Source of the DNA: Folioceros fuciformis
Lineage: Eukaryota > Anthocerotophyta > Anthocerotopsida > Anthocerotales
NCBI GenBank assembly: GCA_049999805.1
Contig: JBNGIO010006336.1
Location: 86,110-146,346 of the forward strand
DNA: 60,237 bases
Direction of reading: 5' to 3'
Position numbers and translations under genes: made by a program. Each line of letters begins with the position of its first letter. Within the stretch, counting starts at the first letter, position 1. The notes under the pieces are model-generated. The model was not told the origin of the DNA, searched no databases, and worked only from the letters and a program-made list of their open reading frames with translations. Below, in pieces: positions 1 to 12,723 of the stretch.

Positions 1-1
1 C

Positions 2-3000
2 GGCGTCTTCTTCAACTTCTTCGACCTTAACAAGCGGCTGCAAGGGTCCCGTCTCTTCTCCAAGCGCCTTCCCGCAGGTGCGCATCATCTTCCGTTTTCA
101 AATGAATCATGTTTGCTCTGAGCTTAGCTAAGCTGAGCTGAGCTGAGCTGAGCTGAGCTGAGCCCGGGTTGTGGGTTTGAATGCTGCAGAGAGGCCGAGC
201 AGGGAGAAGGAGGCCAAGGCTGGCAGAGACGACAGCCTCATTGCCGCCAAGCTGCTGCTGGTACGACCGTGGCAGCTCGCATTGCTTTGCCCTCGCATTT
301 TCCGCGTGTTGCGTTCCGTTGGCGTGCAATGTTCGAGCTTGCGTGGACTGAATTGCACCGTTGTCTTATCGTTGCGGTGCAGATTGCGGACGAGAACAGG
401 TCCGTTCCGTCCAGCAAGAAGGCTTCTCCGGAGAAGGCCAAGAGCTCCAAGCAGGGATCGGCGCCTGCGCCTGCGCCTGTGAGCTGCAGTAGCACTGGCA
501 AGGATGGAGTCGTGGCGGTTTCGCCTCCGAAACGAGTGCCAGGCGTTGTGGCACGGCTCATGGGCTTGGAGTCGTTGCCCTCCACCGGCGACACGCGCAG
601 CACCAGCTCAGGCAGAATTGCGGATTGTTCGCATCCCTCCTGTGCACCTCTGTCTCCGAAGTGGCAGCAGCAGCAGCAGCAACAGGAAGCTTGTACCCGC
701 CCAAATTCCGCAGGAGACAGGGATCGGAGCAAGATGTCGTGCAAAGGGAAGGTGCCGACTTCCGTTCGGAGAACATCTCCATCTCCATCTGTTTCTCCTT
801 CTTCAGCCGGAGAACGGAAGTTGCAGTCTCCTCATTCTTCGTCTTCGGCTGGGATGGGGAAGGGAAGGAAGGCTGTGGTTACGGTCGCGGCCGTGGCCGC
901 GGCCTCAGCCTCGGCCTCGACTTTGCATGTGCAGGCGACCGAGCTTGGTCCTAAGAGATCCCCAAGGCACCACATGCACCATCAGCACACGGCTGCTGTC
1001 GACAGTCGATCCAGTTACAGCAGCGACTCGAGGTTCTGTGAGTCCAGTGGGTTGTCAGCAATGGATGTGGATCCTGTCCTGACGTGCAGCACCAAACCTG
1101 TTCTTGCTGCTGCTGGCTGCAAGGGTGCTGGAGTGGTCCAGGAGGACATGAAGGCTGGCCTGCCCAAATCCAATCCCAGCTCTCCCCGGCGCCCCATTCT
1201 GCTGCCGTCCAAGAACAACAAGAAGCTATCATCCCCAATTCGGAGCCCCACCAGGATGGGGAGCAAGAGTGCAGCCATTCTGCTGGAAGCTGCGCAGAAG
1301 TTCCTGGAGCCCAACAACGTGAAGGGGAGGGTGGCGGGCCGTCCTTCTCCCGTCAAGCCTTTCCAGGACTCTGACAGTGCGGGCCTTGGCCCTGGGGGAA
1401 GGCGGACTTTGGATTTCAGGGGAATCAGCAGCGGTAGCGAATGGTGGGAACAGAATGAAGATGGAGATAGTGGCGGGAGCAGGAGGCGAGTAGGGTCCTC
1501 ATCTCCGGGACTCAGACCCCAAAACGTCCTGGGCATGCACTCTGTGGTCACGCTGCGTCCTTGCTCGCCTGTCCCCTCCGACAGGCAGTTTGGTGGCAAT
1601 AATGGTGCTGGAGCTGGACATGCGATGAGAACCCGGGGTCTTGATGGGGTTGGCGAGGTAGATGAGGGCAGGTCCCAGGTACCCATAGCCAGAGCCATCC
1701 TTTTTGGTACAACTTCACCAACACGAAAGCGACTGGGGCACCTTGCCGATGTCGATGCCATTCCCACACCTTCTACTTCCTTCCGGGTGCAGGCGGCCAG
1801 GGACACGGATTTCGAAGCGGTTTTGTCTCGATACCAGGATCCTCCTAAGGTGGAAATGGGCAGGAAGAAGGAGAAGGAGATGTTCGGGAAGTACAACCAG
1901 CTGGGGAAGATGACAGCAGAGCAGAAGTCGGAGCTTGTGCGGAGCCTGAGTGTGACGGACCAGACTGAGGCTCTGCACCGGAGCGGGAGCGTCAAGGAGA
2001 AGGTGTCGTCCAAGGTGGGCTCCCTTCTCCGGAGCAAGAGTGCGAGGGAGGACAAGAAACTGGTGAAGCAAGCTCAGTTTGCGGAGGGTCAGTCTCAGCA
2101 GCAGCAGCAGCAGCAGTTGAAGGGGAATGGTCATGGGGTTGACAAATCGGGTCGTGTCCCAGTCCAGCGTCAGTCTTTGACCGGCGCTGGAAATTCCAAG
2201 GCTTTCCCTGGGACGACAGGGGCTTCCAGCCCATATGTAACAGCAGGAAAGGTGGAATCTGGCAAGCAGGATAGTGCCGGAGCTCGAGCTATGAAGGTGC
2301 TCCGAGGGAAGCCTGGCGGAAGAGCCAGGCAGGAGCTGGAGGAGGACGCCCAGGAGTGCAATGACGTGAGCCCGCCAACTGTTGAGAGTAGTGTGTTTCC
2401 TGCAGCAGTAGGGGATGCTGACATGCCTACTTACCTCTCGCCTGGCTCCTCCTCGGAGTCCCAGGGAGGTTCTGAGGGGAGCACTTCTGGTGGCGGAAGA
2501 GGGATCTTGAGCTACAGCAGGCTTTTCAGGGGGCGGAAAGAGGGGCATGGTGATGGTGAGGAGGAGCAGAGCCCCAAGTCGTCTCACTCTGTGAGGTCTC
2601 TCTTCAGGCGGAAGTCCACATCCCCGGAAGTTTCTGCTCCGGTTGTGCTTCGGAGAGGTTCGAAGCGAATTCAGGCTGACATGAAGGTGCCTGGGGCTGG
2701 GCAGGCCTTAAGTATGTCGTTCGATCTGGATGCGGAGGGATTTGAGAGAGGGTTATCGTTCGACATGGGGAAGCTTCCTCTAGGCTGTCTCGTCAGCGAG
2801 CTCGCAGATGTGTTAGAGTGTAAGGACAAGAACACGACCTCGGAGGAGAGATATCTCGGTCCCTCCACGAATACAGCTGCCCTCGACCCTGTTGATGCAG
2901 ATGACACCATCCAGCTCAGGGAGACTTGTCGGGGAGGAGGACAGAGTGCTACCAGATCGTTTCAGCTACCGGACACGGATAGGTTTGAAGAGAAGACAAT

Positions 3001-4690
3001 CGACCAGGATTACCAAAGGCGGAAATCTCAGGCCAGGCTCACGAGGGCGCTGCAACGTGGTGCTGTGACTCAATTCAGGGGGGATGTCTTCAAGTACGAT
3101 TTTAGTGTGGATGCCACCATGGAAGAAGAGGAGCCTGAAAAGATGTTTGCAGCATACATCAAGTCCGGCATCATCGAGGAGTTCACCATGGAGAGCATGT
3201 TCCAGCAAGACGAGCCTGACAAGAATTTTGCTGGATACATTGCTGCGTCCGACGCCATGATGGATCAGGATCTTGTCTGCCACAGTCTTTCTCTCTCAGA
3301 TGATACTGCTTTGGATACGGATGGGGTCCGAGCCGAAAAGGATGCCATCTGCGTCCTGACTGCAAACAGCCAACTGCTCGACAACCTTAAGGTACGCGTT
3401 GTGGCCAAACCAGTGATATCAGTGTGAGCTGTATCTTCTCTATTTTTTTATGTCTGTCTCTGGCTGACGTATCTGTTCAATCTTGCTTGCTCGTTTGCAG
3501 CCGTCAAGCATCAGCTTTGATATTGGCTCGTACGGGTCAGGCAGCCCCTTGGCTGTACCGTTTGTAAAGAGCCGGGTGTTTCTGTCTGACGAGCATGGTG
3601 ATCCAACAGAAGCAGCTCGGAAATCCGCATGCAGTGATGACATCGGGCAGCCGAGTCCCGTGTCTCCTCTGGAAGCTCCTTTCCAAGACGAGGCTCAAGA
3701 TGCAGCGTCTCAAGAAGGGTCGTCTCCAAAGGCCTCACACGGCTTCGTGGTCCCTCTGGATGAGCTTGAAGGTAAACATCTTCCTCTGCTGCCCACAGCC
3801 AGAACCTGCATTTGCCTGCAGTCTTCCCCTCAATCTGATCCTTACTCCGAAAACTTCAATGTGTTTGTGCAGAGCGGAAGGCAGTTCTGAGCACAGGGGT
3901 GGACGACTCCACAGCCAGCCACCATGGGGCCGAAAAGGAGCAGCAGAGCAAAGTTGATGGGTCGTCTGCACCCATAGAGACGGCCAGCATCTTGGAAGCC
4001 ATCCTGGACCTCTCCCGCATTCGCCAGATCGACCTTGAAGACATAGGCATTGTGGAAGGGGTTGCAGCAGGAGCAAGAGCAGATGATACAGAGGACGAGG
4101 ACCAGGCCTACATTACGGACATCCTCACCAAGTCCAAGTTCCTGGAGAAGGAACCATCTACATGGTTCTCACAGACGCTGCCAATCAACCCTGATGTCTT
4201 TACCCAGCTGGAGAATCAGGAGCGATCCTGGAGCGAAACAGATTCTTGCAGAGCAGACAGCTCTGTAGCAGACAGCGACGCCACCAGCTGCTCCAGAAGT
4301 GACCTCAAGCTTTTGCAGGTACAATGGCTGGACCGCAAGCTGTTTTTCGACTGTGTGAATGAGGCTGTGTACGAGAGGCTGTCAGAGTACAGCATGGGCG
4401 AACCATGGGTGAGAAAACAGGTCCTGCGTGCGGTTCCTGCACCCACCGGGAAGCAGCTTGTGAAGCAGGTATGTGAGCAGGTGAGCCAGTGGAGGAACAT
4501 GGATGTGGAAAGCGTGGAAACGTTGATCCTGTATGACATGAGCCACGGCAGTGGACAGTGGACGGATTTAGGGCGTGAGGTTAGGGAAATAGGACTAGAA
4601 ATAGAACGTCACATTTTCAGAGTGATGATCGAAGAGCTCGTGAAGGAAAGACTAGGTAATGTTCTTGCAGACCTCCATTGTAATTCGTGA
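2..4690 (+). CDS. TRM/LONGIFOLIA-type protein (DUF3741 motif, DUF4378 C-terminus), 5' partial
   Basis: Proposed exons are 2-77 (continuing from before the window), 190-260, 383-3391, 3501-3771 and 3873-4690; they join in one frame of about 1,414 residues. The first exon reads as the short N-terminal motif of this family (VFFNFFDLNKRLQG). The exon at 383 contains RVPGVVARLMGLESLPS, the VARLMGLE motif typical of TON1-recruiting-motif and LONGIFOLIA proteins. The middle is serine/arginine-rich and disordered, with two poly-Q tracts (near 664 and 2096). The last about 110 residues (LFFDCVNEAVYERLSEYS onward) match DUF4378. Family members bind cortical microtubules and TON1 and influence cell shape and division-plane array placement; that role is inferred here from the motifs. 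A long open frame runs upstream of 383, but its first 38 codons look like intron read-through. The gene converges on the PPR gene at 4875. Confidence 0.85.
122..165. repeat. GAGCT pentamer microsatellite in intron 1 of the TRM gene
   Basis: The stretch repeats GCTGA/GAGCT units about eight times (AGCTGAGCTGAGCTG...). It lies between the proposed donor at 78 and acceptor at 189, so it is probably spliced out. Confidence 0.8.
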
Positions 4691-4874
4691 CTGTCATTTG
4701 CGCTTTTGTACATTACAACTGTGACAGAGTAGGTAGAACAACGGCAACCAATTTTCCTGGTGCTGGGAAGGGCACTGTGTAGAGATTAGATCATGCTTTG
4801 ACATGACGTGGAGAAAAAACTGGGCAAAAATTGGACGCATACACGGCCTTTTGGTTCTGAAGAAGCCGTATTTG

Positions 4875-7290
4875 CTAATAGTGATCTCCGCAAGAGCAGG
4901 CCCCATCTTTGAATCGGTGGACTCGGTGTGAATCTCTGATAGTGATTTCTCTCCTCTCGATTCTGGAGATGAACTTCGTTCCTCCATGGCAGTTATTGCA
5001 CATTCGGAGATCCTTGGTGATGAGCAGACCAGTACCTTCGGGTGTGTTGAGTATACCGAATGACAAGGCCAGCTTCTCAGCATGTCCACACAAAGCATCC
5101 TCCCTCCGCTGATCAGGCTTCAGCAACGAGTCCACTCTCGGGACAAACCCCTCCTCTTTCATCTGGAGACCCAGACTCCTGAGCTTTGTGTAAGCTGAAT
5201 CACTCATTTCGAAGCCTGTATCTCCAACAACAAACTCATGCACCTTGTTGTTTACTTCGATGGAGGCCCTTGCGGGTTTCTTCTGGGCACCTGCGTCCTT
5301 TCGTAGGTTCTCTATCTCTTCGACTTCCTCCCATCTGCTGGCCTCCACGTACATGTTGGTCATGAGAACATAAGCAGAAGCCTCCTGGGGATTCATCCTC
5401 ACAAGTCGGTCGAAGCATTGCCTTCCCAGTTCCACGTTGCCATGTGACTTGCACGCATTCAACAAAGACGTCCAACCGACACTGTCGGCCTTGAACGGCA
5501 TGGACTGCAGCAGAGATTCTGCGTCTTGTAAGCATCCTGATCGTCCAAGGAGATCAACCATGCAGTTGTAGTGCTCAACTGAGGGCCTGATGCCGTAGGC
5601 TTCTTGCATGAGCTTAAAGTACTGCTGACCCTCACTGACCAGGCCTACGTGGCTGCAGGCCACGAGCAGGCAGGTGAAGGTCGACGCATTGGGCTCAAAC
5701 CCCTGTTCGAGCATCTTGTCAAAACATTGCAGAGCCAGTTGACCTTGACTGTGCTGGCCATAGCCATTTACCAGCGTATTCCATGTTGCTGTATCCCTTG
5801 TTTGCAGACTGTCGAACGCTGTCTGAGCCTCTTCCAGTCTCCCACATTTCACATACATATCCACCAGGCTGTTTCCAACGATGACGTCTGTCAAAAGTCC
5901 CCTTTTCAGTACCTGAGCATGGATTTGTTTGCCTGCTTGGAGGGCCCCCTTGGTGCCACATGCTTGTAAAGCACTAACAAATGTGACATTATCGGGAAGC
6001 TTGCCATCCTTCTGCATCCTGTCATACAATTCAAGAGCCTCCTGGCCAAACCCCTGCTGGGCATAGCCCGTGATCATAGCAGTCCAGGTCACGACATTCT
6101 TGGAAGGCAAACTGTCAAACACTCCACGAGCTTCCTCCAAGCACTTGCATTTCACATACATGTTCATGAGAGCCGTTCCAACAAAAACGTCGGCCTCAAG
6201 TCCCCTCTCCCTAATCTGATCATGGATCTCCCTACCTTCCTCTACTCTGCCAATGCTGCCACATCCTGTCAGGATGCTGACAAATGTGACATTGTTTGGC
6301 ACTATGCCTGACTGCTGCATCTTGTCAAATAGTTCCAGCGCTTCTTCGCCAAGGCCACGCTGTGCATATCCTGCAATCATGGCATTCCAAGTCACCAGAT
6401 TCCTGGTCGACAAGGTGTCAAACACTCGGCGAGCATCCACCAGGCTCCCACATCTAGCGTACATGTCCACCAAGGTATTCCCAACAAACACATTGGACTC
6501 AAACCCACTCGCCAACACGTCTGCATGTACCAGCTTCCCCGACGTTAAATCCCCTGCTCCTCCACAAGCTTTCAGCACAGCCACAAAGATATAATCATTC
6601 GGTTTTATCCCCACCTCGTGCATCCGCTGGTAGATTTTCAGCGACTGGTCAGCTTGCCCATGCTCCCCGTTTGCAGAGATAATGGAAGCCCATGCAAACG
6701 TATCTGGTGCCGGCAACTTGCTGAAAACCTGGTTTGCTTCCACCAGACACCCATGAGAAGCATACATGCGAATGACCTGGTTCCCCAAGAAGGTGCTCTG
6801 CTCGAGCCCACTCAGCACCGTGAGAGCGTGCACACGTCTGCCAATCGCCAAATTCTTCTGTGCGATACACCCTCTCAACAGCAGATACAACATGTGCGGG
6901 GAGACGAACACTCCTTTTGCAGCAATATACTCCAGGGTCTGGAATGCCTCATCGAGCTCTCCCTCATCACACAACTTGCTCAGAAGGGCTTCAAACCCCT
7001 CAGTCGACTGAACAGCATTGCCCCCATTCGCCGCCAACAACCTGCAGATGATAAACCATTAAGAAGGGCAAGAACCTAAAGTCCAATCTGCTCTCATCAA
7101 GCTAGAACGAATATCCACACACCTGCTTTGTCCAAACCCAGTGTCCTCCTTTGGTGTTCCGTGCACAGACTCCAAAAAGCCCTTCACCTGAGATGACGAC
7201 GATCATCCACCATTAATCCTCATCCAAAACACATGATGTGCCAGAACTCCGTCTCTACCAAAGCCTTCTTTCTCACCTTGCTGGACCCAT
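4875..7290 (-). CDS. PPR protein with DYW:KP deaminase domain, C-terminus DHY
   Basis: The main exon is 7041-4875. The open frame there begins with a TTG, preceded by a clean acceptor (CTGCAG). A small exon 7290-7277 (ATG GGT CCA GCA AG, donor GTGAGA) has exactly the phase needed, giving about 726 residues (MGPAR-LLAANGG...); this start is a proposal. The protein has PLS-type PPR modules (four modules with a TW/AW core, for example NVVTWTAMITGYAQQG), then E1/E2 motifs and a DYW-type domain. The usual PG box reads KKPARASIEV, the DYW:KP signature. The deaminase core is intact: HAEKLA (H and catalytic E), CNNC, and CSCGDHY at the end instead of CGDYW. DYW domains are zinc-dependent RNA-editing deaminases acting in plastids or mitochondria. 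The KP class is associated with U-to-C editing; the target cannot be read here. Confidence 0.85.
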
Positions 7291-8401
7291 CAGGCAACCA
7301 ATTCGGAGGAGAAGCGGGCACCGGCCGTTCCCTCAATTTCCCCCCTGCTCATGCTCATGCAGAACCAGAACCCATGAGCAAAAATCCGAGAGGAAAACAA
7401 TAACCAGAGATACTCACTTCAATGACTGACTCCCTCACCTGGCGTACTGCCTGTTCCCAGGCTGGAAACTCCCCTGCACCATCCTCCTGCAAATATGAAC
7501 CTGGTGCCCTGGTGCCCAGTTCTCCTCATCACCACAATGAAACCGGAACCAGAAGCAGGCAATCCGGTCCGTACAGTGAGGGGGACGGTTGGCAAGCCAT
7601 CACCCGTGGCAGCGGGAAAGGAAAGGTGGAAATTGACGGGTAGAGGAAGAAACCCACATCTCATTCCTGTCCAAGTCCACTTTAATCGACACACGCACGA
7701 ATTCCCTTTTCACTTTCTACCAGGAGACACGAACACTCTCGCACACGAGATTACAGTCCATCTGCGCAGACGTGGCAGCCGTTTAGGCTTTTGCCCACAG
7801 GACAGCGGGGAAACTTCTTCGCTGGTGTGTAACTCTCTGCCCCACAGCTCATTCCCATCAGGCAGCACCTGGGCCGGAGTCTGTACCTCGGTTCGATCTC
7901 CTCAGCCAGACCAGCCCAGCCCTGCCATGTGCTTGACTTGAGTCTGCGCGTGACTGACCTCATTTTCCCCGTTGCCTGCGTACTCGCTGTGAGCTGCCAG
8001 CTGCTGGACGGGAATGTTGCGGACTGGCTGCTGAGCTACTTGTTGGTTCCGATCCAATTACTTTCGTCCTTCCGGACCTGCCGGTCCTCCCTTCTTCCTC
8101 GCAATCCTTTGTTCCGGGCTGAAATTTGCTGTTCCCTTGCTGGATCGATTGACATCAGAGTAGCACTAGCAGTAGCAGTAGCACAGCGAAGGGTATTCTT
8201 TTGCGTTGGGCTTGTTTCTCATTTTGTTGGGCGTGCGGATCCGTTGACCTTGCACAGGATGTGATGTGATTCCGGTGATGAGAAGTCGGAATTGATCGGA
8301 TGATCGGTATCTCTAAGTGACAACAGCAGCAAGACAAGGAGCAGCAGCAGCAGGGACGAGGAGGGCAGGAGAGCGGTAAAGCAGCAGCAGGAGGTGTAGG
8401 G
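7291..8401. other. Intergenic, divergent promoter region
   Basis: This 1.1 kb separates the minus-strand PPR gene from the plus-strand ANTH gene and probably holds both promoters and the 5' leader of the ANTH gene. Short open frames here (around 7495-7941) show no recognisable motif. A CAGCAG-rich stretch (8321-8398) lies directly before the ANTH start codon. Confidence 0.6.
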
Positions 8402-10216
8402 ATGGCCCCGGTGCAGCGGAAGCTGCGGAAGGCTCTGGGGGCCGTGAAGGACCAGACTAGTATCGGGCTGGCCAAGGTGGCCAGCTCCCGTGCCCCGGAC
8501 CTGGACATTGCCGTGGTGAAGGCCACCAGCCATTCGGAGTCTCCGGTGGACGACAAGTATGTGCATGACCTGCTGCAGTTCATGTCCTACTCCCGGCAGT
8601 ATGCCACAGCCTGTGTAGGGGCCGTAGCCAGGCGGCTGAGCAAGACTCGGAACTGGGTTGTGGCACTCAAGTCCCTCATGCTGGTGCACCGGCTGCTGCG
8701 GGACGGGGAACCCAGTTTTGACGAGGAGTTCGTCCACGGTAATCGGGTCTTGCACATCCTTAACATGTCGGGGTTCAGGGATCATTCCAGCTCTAGTGCC
8801 TGGGATTACTCCGGGTTTGTGCGGACATACGCAATGTATCTGGATGAACGTTTGAGGAGCTTGCCTCCCAGATTGCAAGAAAACAAGAGTGGAGGACGAA
8901 GGGGACATGGGGAGTACCTTTCCAACGCGGGGGAACGGGAAGAGGACGCACGCAACTCCAAGAAAGAGCAGCAGCCCACCAACATCAAGGACATGAAACC
9001 AGAAGCCTTGCTGCAGAGACTGCCTGACCTGCAGCAGTTGCTAGAGCGGGTGATAGGATGCGGTCCCACTGGTGCTGCAAGGACGCATCGTCTTGTGCAG
9101 ATTGCCCTGTATTCTGTGGTCATCGAGAGCAGCCTGATATACGCCGATATATTTGATGGGGTCACCATTCTGCTGGATGGCTTTTTCGACTTGGAGTACA
9201 ACGACTCTGTAAAGGCCTTGGACATTTACAAGTTGTCGGCCAAGCAAGCTTCCAGCGTTGCCTCCTTCTATGGGCTGTGTAAGAACATCGGTATAGGTCG
9301 GCCTGTAGATTACCCCAATGTGCAGCCTGTGTCTCAGGACAGCTTGGACACGTTTGAGGAATACGTGAGGAACATGCCCAAGGGTCGGGGTAGACGGCGG
9401 AGCAGGAGCCCTGAGCCACAGGCTACGAGGGTGGATCCTCCCCCACAAGCAGATCCTGCCAAGCCCTTGGGTGACAAGGTTGAGAGGGCTCCCGAGTGGA
9501 CCAACGGGGGGACTGCACGGGAGCACAACAAGGGTGATGATCTCTTGAACATGGATGAACCAGCTATATCAGCGGATGAGCAGCACAACAGCCTAGCGTT
9601 GGCTCTGTTTTCGGAGTCCACATCCACGCCTACGCCCAAATGGGAACCCTTTGGCCCATCAACCGAGCAAGCAGGTCCTCCAAATGGGACAGCCACACCA
9701 GCAGAGTCAGAGACAGGACAGGCTGGGTGGGAGCTGGCTCTGGTGGAGGAATCAACAAACATTCGGGCTGCACACAGGGCCCAGATGGCTGGTGGGTTCG
9801 ACAACCTACTGCTGGAGAGCATGTACGAGCAGGGAGCAGCTGTGCAGCAGGCTGCGGTGGCCACCTCCTTCATCGGCGGCAGTGCCAGCAGTGTGGCTCT
9901 ACCCAACCGACCTGCCTCCTCCTTCTTGGCACTGCCAGCACCTCCTGGTGCGGGTCCACTACCCACAGCAGGAGGGGAGGACCCATTTGCGGCTTCAGCT
10001 GCCGTGCCCCCTCCTGCTTATGTGCAGATGGCAGACCTGGGGAAGAAGCAATCGTTGCTGCAGCAGGAGCAACTGGCATGGCAAAGGTATCAGGCGGATG
10101 GAATGCAGGGATATCACGGCTTCATGAGAGTAAACAACAACCCTTACCTGACAGGTTCACTTAGCTTCAACTCCAACCGCGGATTGCAGGGTCCAGGGCC
10201 TTATGCACACTACTAG
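8402..10216 (+). CDS. ANTH-domain clathrin assembly protein (AP180/ECA type)
   Basis: A single exon of 604 residues starting at the ATG at 8402. Residues about 1-290 form an ANTH domain: LRKALGAVKDQTSIGLAKV at the phosphoinositide-binding start, KYVHDLLQF and WVVALKSLMLVHRLL, which are characteristic of plant AP180-like adaptors. After a basic proline/serine-rich linker the C-terminus has DPFAASAAVPPPAYVQMADL followed by KKQSLLQQEQLAWQRY, the tail of the Arabidopsis ECA2/ECA4 subgroup, some of which associate with the TPLATE complex. DPF is a known adaptin-ear-binding tripeptide. The predicted role is to bind plasma-membrane PI(4,5)P2 and recruit clathrin for endocytosis. Assignment to the family is firm; the exact orthologue is inferred. 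Confidence 0.92.
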   Translation: MAPVQRKLRKALGAVKDQTSIGLAKVASSRAPDLDIAVVKATSHSESPVDDKYVHDLLQFMSYSRQYATACVGAVARRLSKTRNWVVALKSLMLVHRLLRDGEPSFDEEFVHGNRVLHILNMSGFRDHSSSSAWDYSGFVRTYAMYLDERLRSLPPRLQENKSGGRRGHGEYLSNAGEREEDARNSKKEQQPTNIKDMKPEALLQRLPDLQQLLERVIGCGPTGAARTHRLVQIALYSVVIESSLIYADIFDGVTILLDGFFDLEYNDSVKALDIYKLSAKQASSVASFYGLCKNIGIGRPVDYPNVQPVSQDSLDTFEEYVRNMPKGRGRRRSRSPEPQATRVDPPPQADPAKPLGDKVERAPEWTNGGTAREHNKGDDLLNMDEPAISADEQHNSLALALFSESTSTPTPKWEPFGPSTEQAGPPNGTATPAESETGQAGWELALVEESTNIRAAHRAQMAGGFDNLLLESMYEQGAAVQQAAVATSFIGGSASSVALPNRPASSFLALPAPPGAGPLPTAGGEDPFAASAAVPPPAYVQMADLGKKQSLLQQEQLAWQRYQADGMQGYHGFMRVNNNPYLTGSLSFNSNRGLQGPGPYAHY

Positions 10217-10921
10217 TGTCCCAGACAAGGCTATGCAAGTGTTCTTTCATCGACTTCACCTCTGTCCATGGTTTGGACCCACCTCGTTCTGTCATGGGAT
10301 TTCTGGTGGGTTTACGGTTTTGAGAGATTCAGCTTTCTCTTTGATACTACATTGCTGCATTCGGTTTTCCCAGCGGCACTTGAGAGTTTTGTGGACATAA
10401 TTCATTCCATCACCAGTAGATACAGACCTTGACTGATTTCTTGTACTAAATTCTTCTACCACATAGTAGGGGTCTCTGAATTGCAGCAGTTGTTTGACCA
10501 TCTTATAAGTGGATGTCCCAGATGGACATGTGTACCTGCCTGAGACCAGGCTTCACGTATATTTCATGCTTGCATGATCGATGATTGACCGGGGCGACGA
10601 AGTTTAAGGCCATGTAAAATTCCTCACAGCCCAACAATGAGTGTTCTAAAATTCTCTACTCTGCCTACCTACCTACCTACCAACCTGTCATTTACAGCTT
10701 CACTGTCTACTAATCAGCTTAGCAAGATCAAGCCCCACCAGACAGACGAGTTTCTACTAGCTCCCAAGTCCCAGATGAAGGAAGTGCCGTGGTCTTCTCC
10801 CGAAAGCAACGCGTACCTCCACGCCGAAAGAGGACGCTTTGCATCTCCCTTGACAAATACTTAACTCTTGAAGCATGAAGAACTAGCTTCGGGTCTTGTG
10901 AGCTCGTGCTCTTAGCAATTT
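10217..10921. other. Intergenic between ANTH gene and ATG3 3' ends
   Basis: This is convergent 3' flanking sequence. It probably contains both 3' UTRs. The only structure seen is a short CTAC tetranucleotide run near 10662-10684. No coding signal was found. Confidence 0.6.
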
Positions 10922-12723
10922 TCAAAGAGCAGCCCCAAGGTCGAAGTCCATTGTATGGTCGTATTGGATCGTGGGAATCACAGAGGCTACAAACTTGAGA
11001 AATAAGAAGAGGTACCTGCGAGATATCGTAGGAAACACAGAATGCTTAGACATGAGTACTAATCCACACGCCCAAGCCCTGAAATACCTACTTGATAATG
11101 ACTTACTTGTCAACTTCCGGGTCAACCCCTCTTGACATGAGACCATCGATCATCTTCTTCATAACAGCACCGTGCCGGCAGGGATGCACTGATGCGTGCT
11201 TTCCTGTGATGTGTGGATGATCCTCAATGGTAACCTAAGCACGATTCAAAACGGTCAGGTCAGGTCAGTCAACCCTTGGTAACCTCTTTTACACACGTAA
11301 GAAGTCATGGACAGCTGAAGAGGGAAAAGGTTGCAGACCGTCTTTCGAGCATGATCCTGACTGACATCCTCCAGCACGAGCTCAGGTTGCAGCAGCATGT
11401 GACTCTGCATACGCAGCATCTCCGTTGTTATTTTGAGTCCGTGAATTTAGCGACAAGAAGCAGAAAGGTCCTGCAGCCTGGCTTACCTCGTCATAGCCCG
11501 TCAACCAGACCCTTGGTGTTTGATAGTACTGATCATACCTGAAGAAGGTGAACAACCAAGAAGAAGTGAAAATCCAGGCAAGGCCAGAGAGTACAACCAC
11601 AGTACTAGAAGTCAAGCGCTGGAAAGAAGCTCACATACGTTATGGTAACGTCATAAGTGCGTGTGCGAAGAATGTTGTCATCGTCAGGCTCGTGAGCAAC
11701 CAAGTAGTTTGGTGGCAAGGTGGCCTGCAAAAAGTTTTTGCAAATTTTGGGCACAATGGTGCGAAAACAGCACAAGAAAGGGAGAAGACCAGGTGAGCGA
11801 CAACATGGTCAAGACAACACGACTCTGTGGATACATACCACATCCTCCATGTTCTGACTGCTCTCAAATTCCGACATGTCAGGGACATCATCGTCCTCAA
11901 CAGAAGCATAGCGTGGGATTATCCTGCTCCCCTGTCTCTGGACGCTCTCAGGTACAGTTTCCGAAACATTATCCAAATCCGCATCATCATCATCCATGGA
12001 CGGAAGATTCTCCTCGTCCCCCTTAGTTCCTATAACACCCGCTCTGTACGCAATGAGTGTCATCAACCACAAATAACATTGCAAAGTCTGGTGCATCAGC
12101 ACAGAATTGGTTCCACACCAGCAGTCACACGTCAACAAGAGCAGTGATACGAGGAAAATGGCAGTCACCTCGGGGAGCACCATGTGTCGCCCACCAGCCT
12201 CCATCATCGTCGTTATCCACCAGGACTTCTCCCCCTGCTGCTACATAGTCCTCCTCAACTGAAGCAGCCCTCTTAAAGCATGGCACTGCATTCCACGATG
12301 TAAAGTCAGCACGGGATCCGTACACCCAGCCCCTCCATGCAAACAGCTCATACAGCATACATATCCCCACAATACCTTACCATTCCGAGTGATTAGAAAC
12401 TGCTTGTCAGGATGCAAATACGACCTCCGCTTATTGGAATCACCCGACTCCCTACAAAGGAAGCAACAGCAGCTCCAATGAAATTTTGCAACGCCTTAGA
12501 CAGAAGCACTTGGAAGGAGGAATAATTGGAATATTCGTCACTAGCAGTGGAGAAGCACTGACCAGGCCCACGTCGGGCACTTGGCCACCAGATTGTCTCC
12601 TGCTTGGATGAACTCCTCGGGAGTGAGGACACCCTTCTCCTTGAAGGCTGACACGGAGCGCGGTGCCGTGATCCTCTCCACAGCAACCTTAAATGCATCA
12701 TGGATCTTCTGCGACAACACCAT
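10922..12723 (-). CDS. ATG3: ATG3, E2-like ATG8-conjugating enzyme
   Basis: Nine exons, 12723-12563, 12451-12381, 12285-12169, 12029-11839, 11724-11639, 11538-11487, 11404-11339, 11234-11107 and 11015-10922, total 966 nt and give 321 residues, near the usual plant length. The N-terminus [19 protein letters not shown], the segments [37 protein letters not shown] and [14 protein letters not shown], and the C-terminus DYTMDFDLG-like ([12 protein letters not shown]) are diagnostic. The catalytic cysteine is C267 in HPCRHG. ATG3 receives ATG8 from ATG7 and transfers it to phosphatidylethanolamine in autophagy, in the cytosol. The flexible acidic region ([13 protein letters not shown]) is present. 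The donor after exon 7 (GTCTGC) is weak, although the protein join ([10 protein letters not shown]) is as expected. The gene is divergent from the EB1-like gene. Confidence 0.95.

Noticed and set aside
1015-2587. Long minus-strand frames inside the TRM gene
   Set aside because: Antisense shadows of a GC-rich coding exon; the sense frame has the VARLMGLE and DUF4378 motifs.
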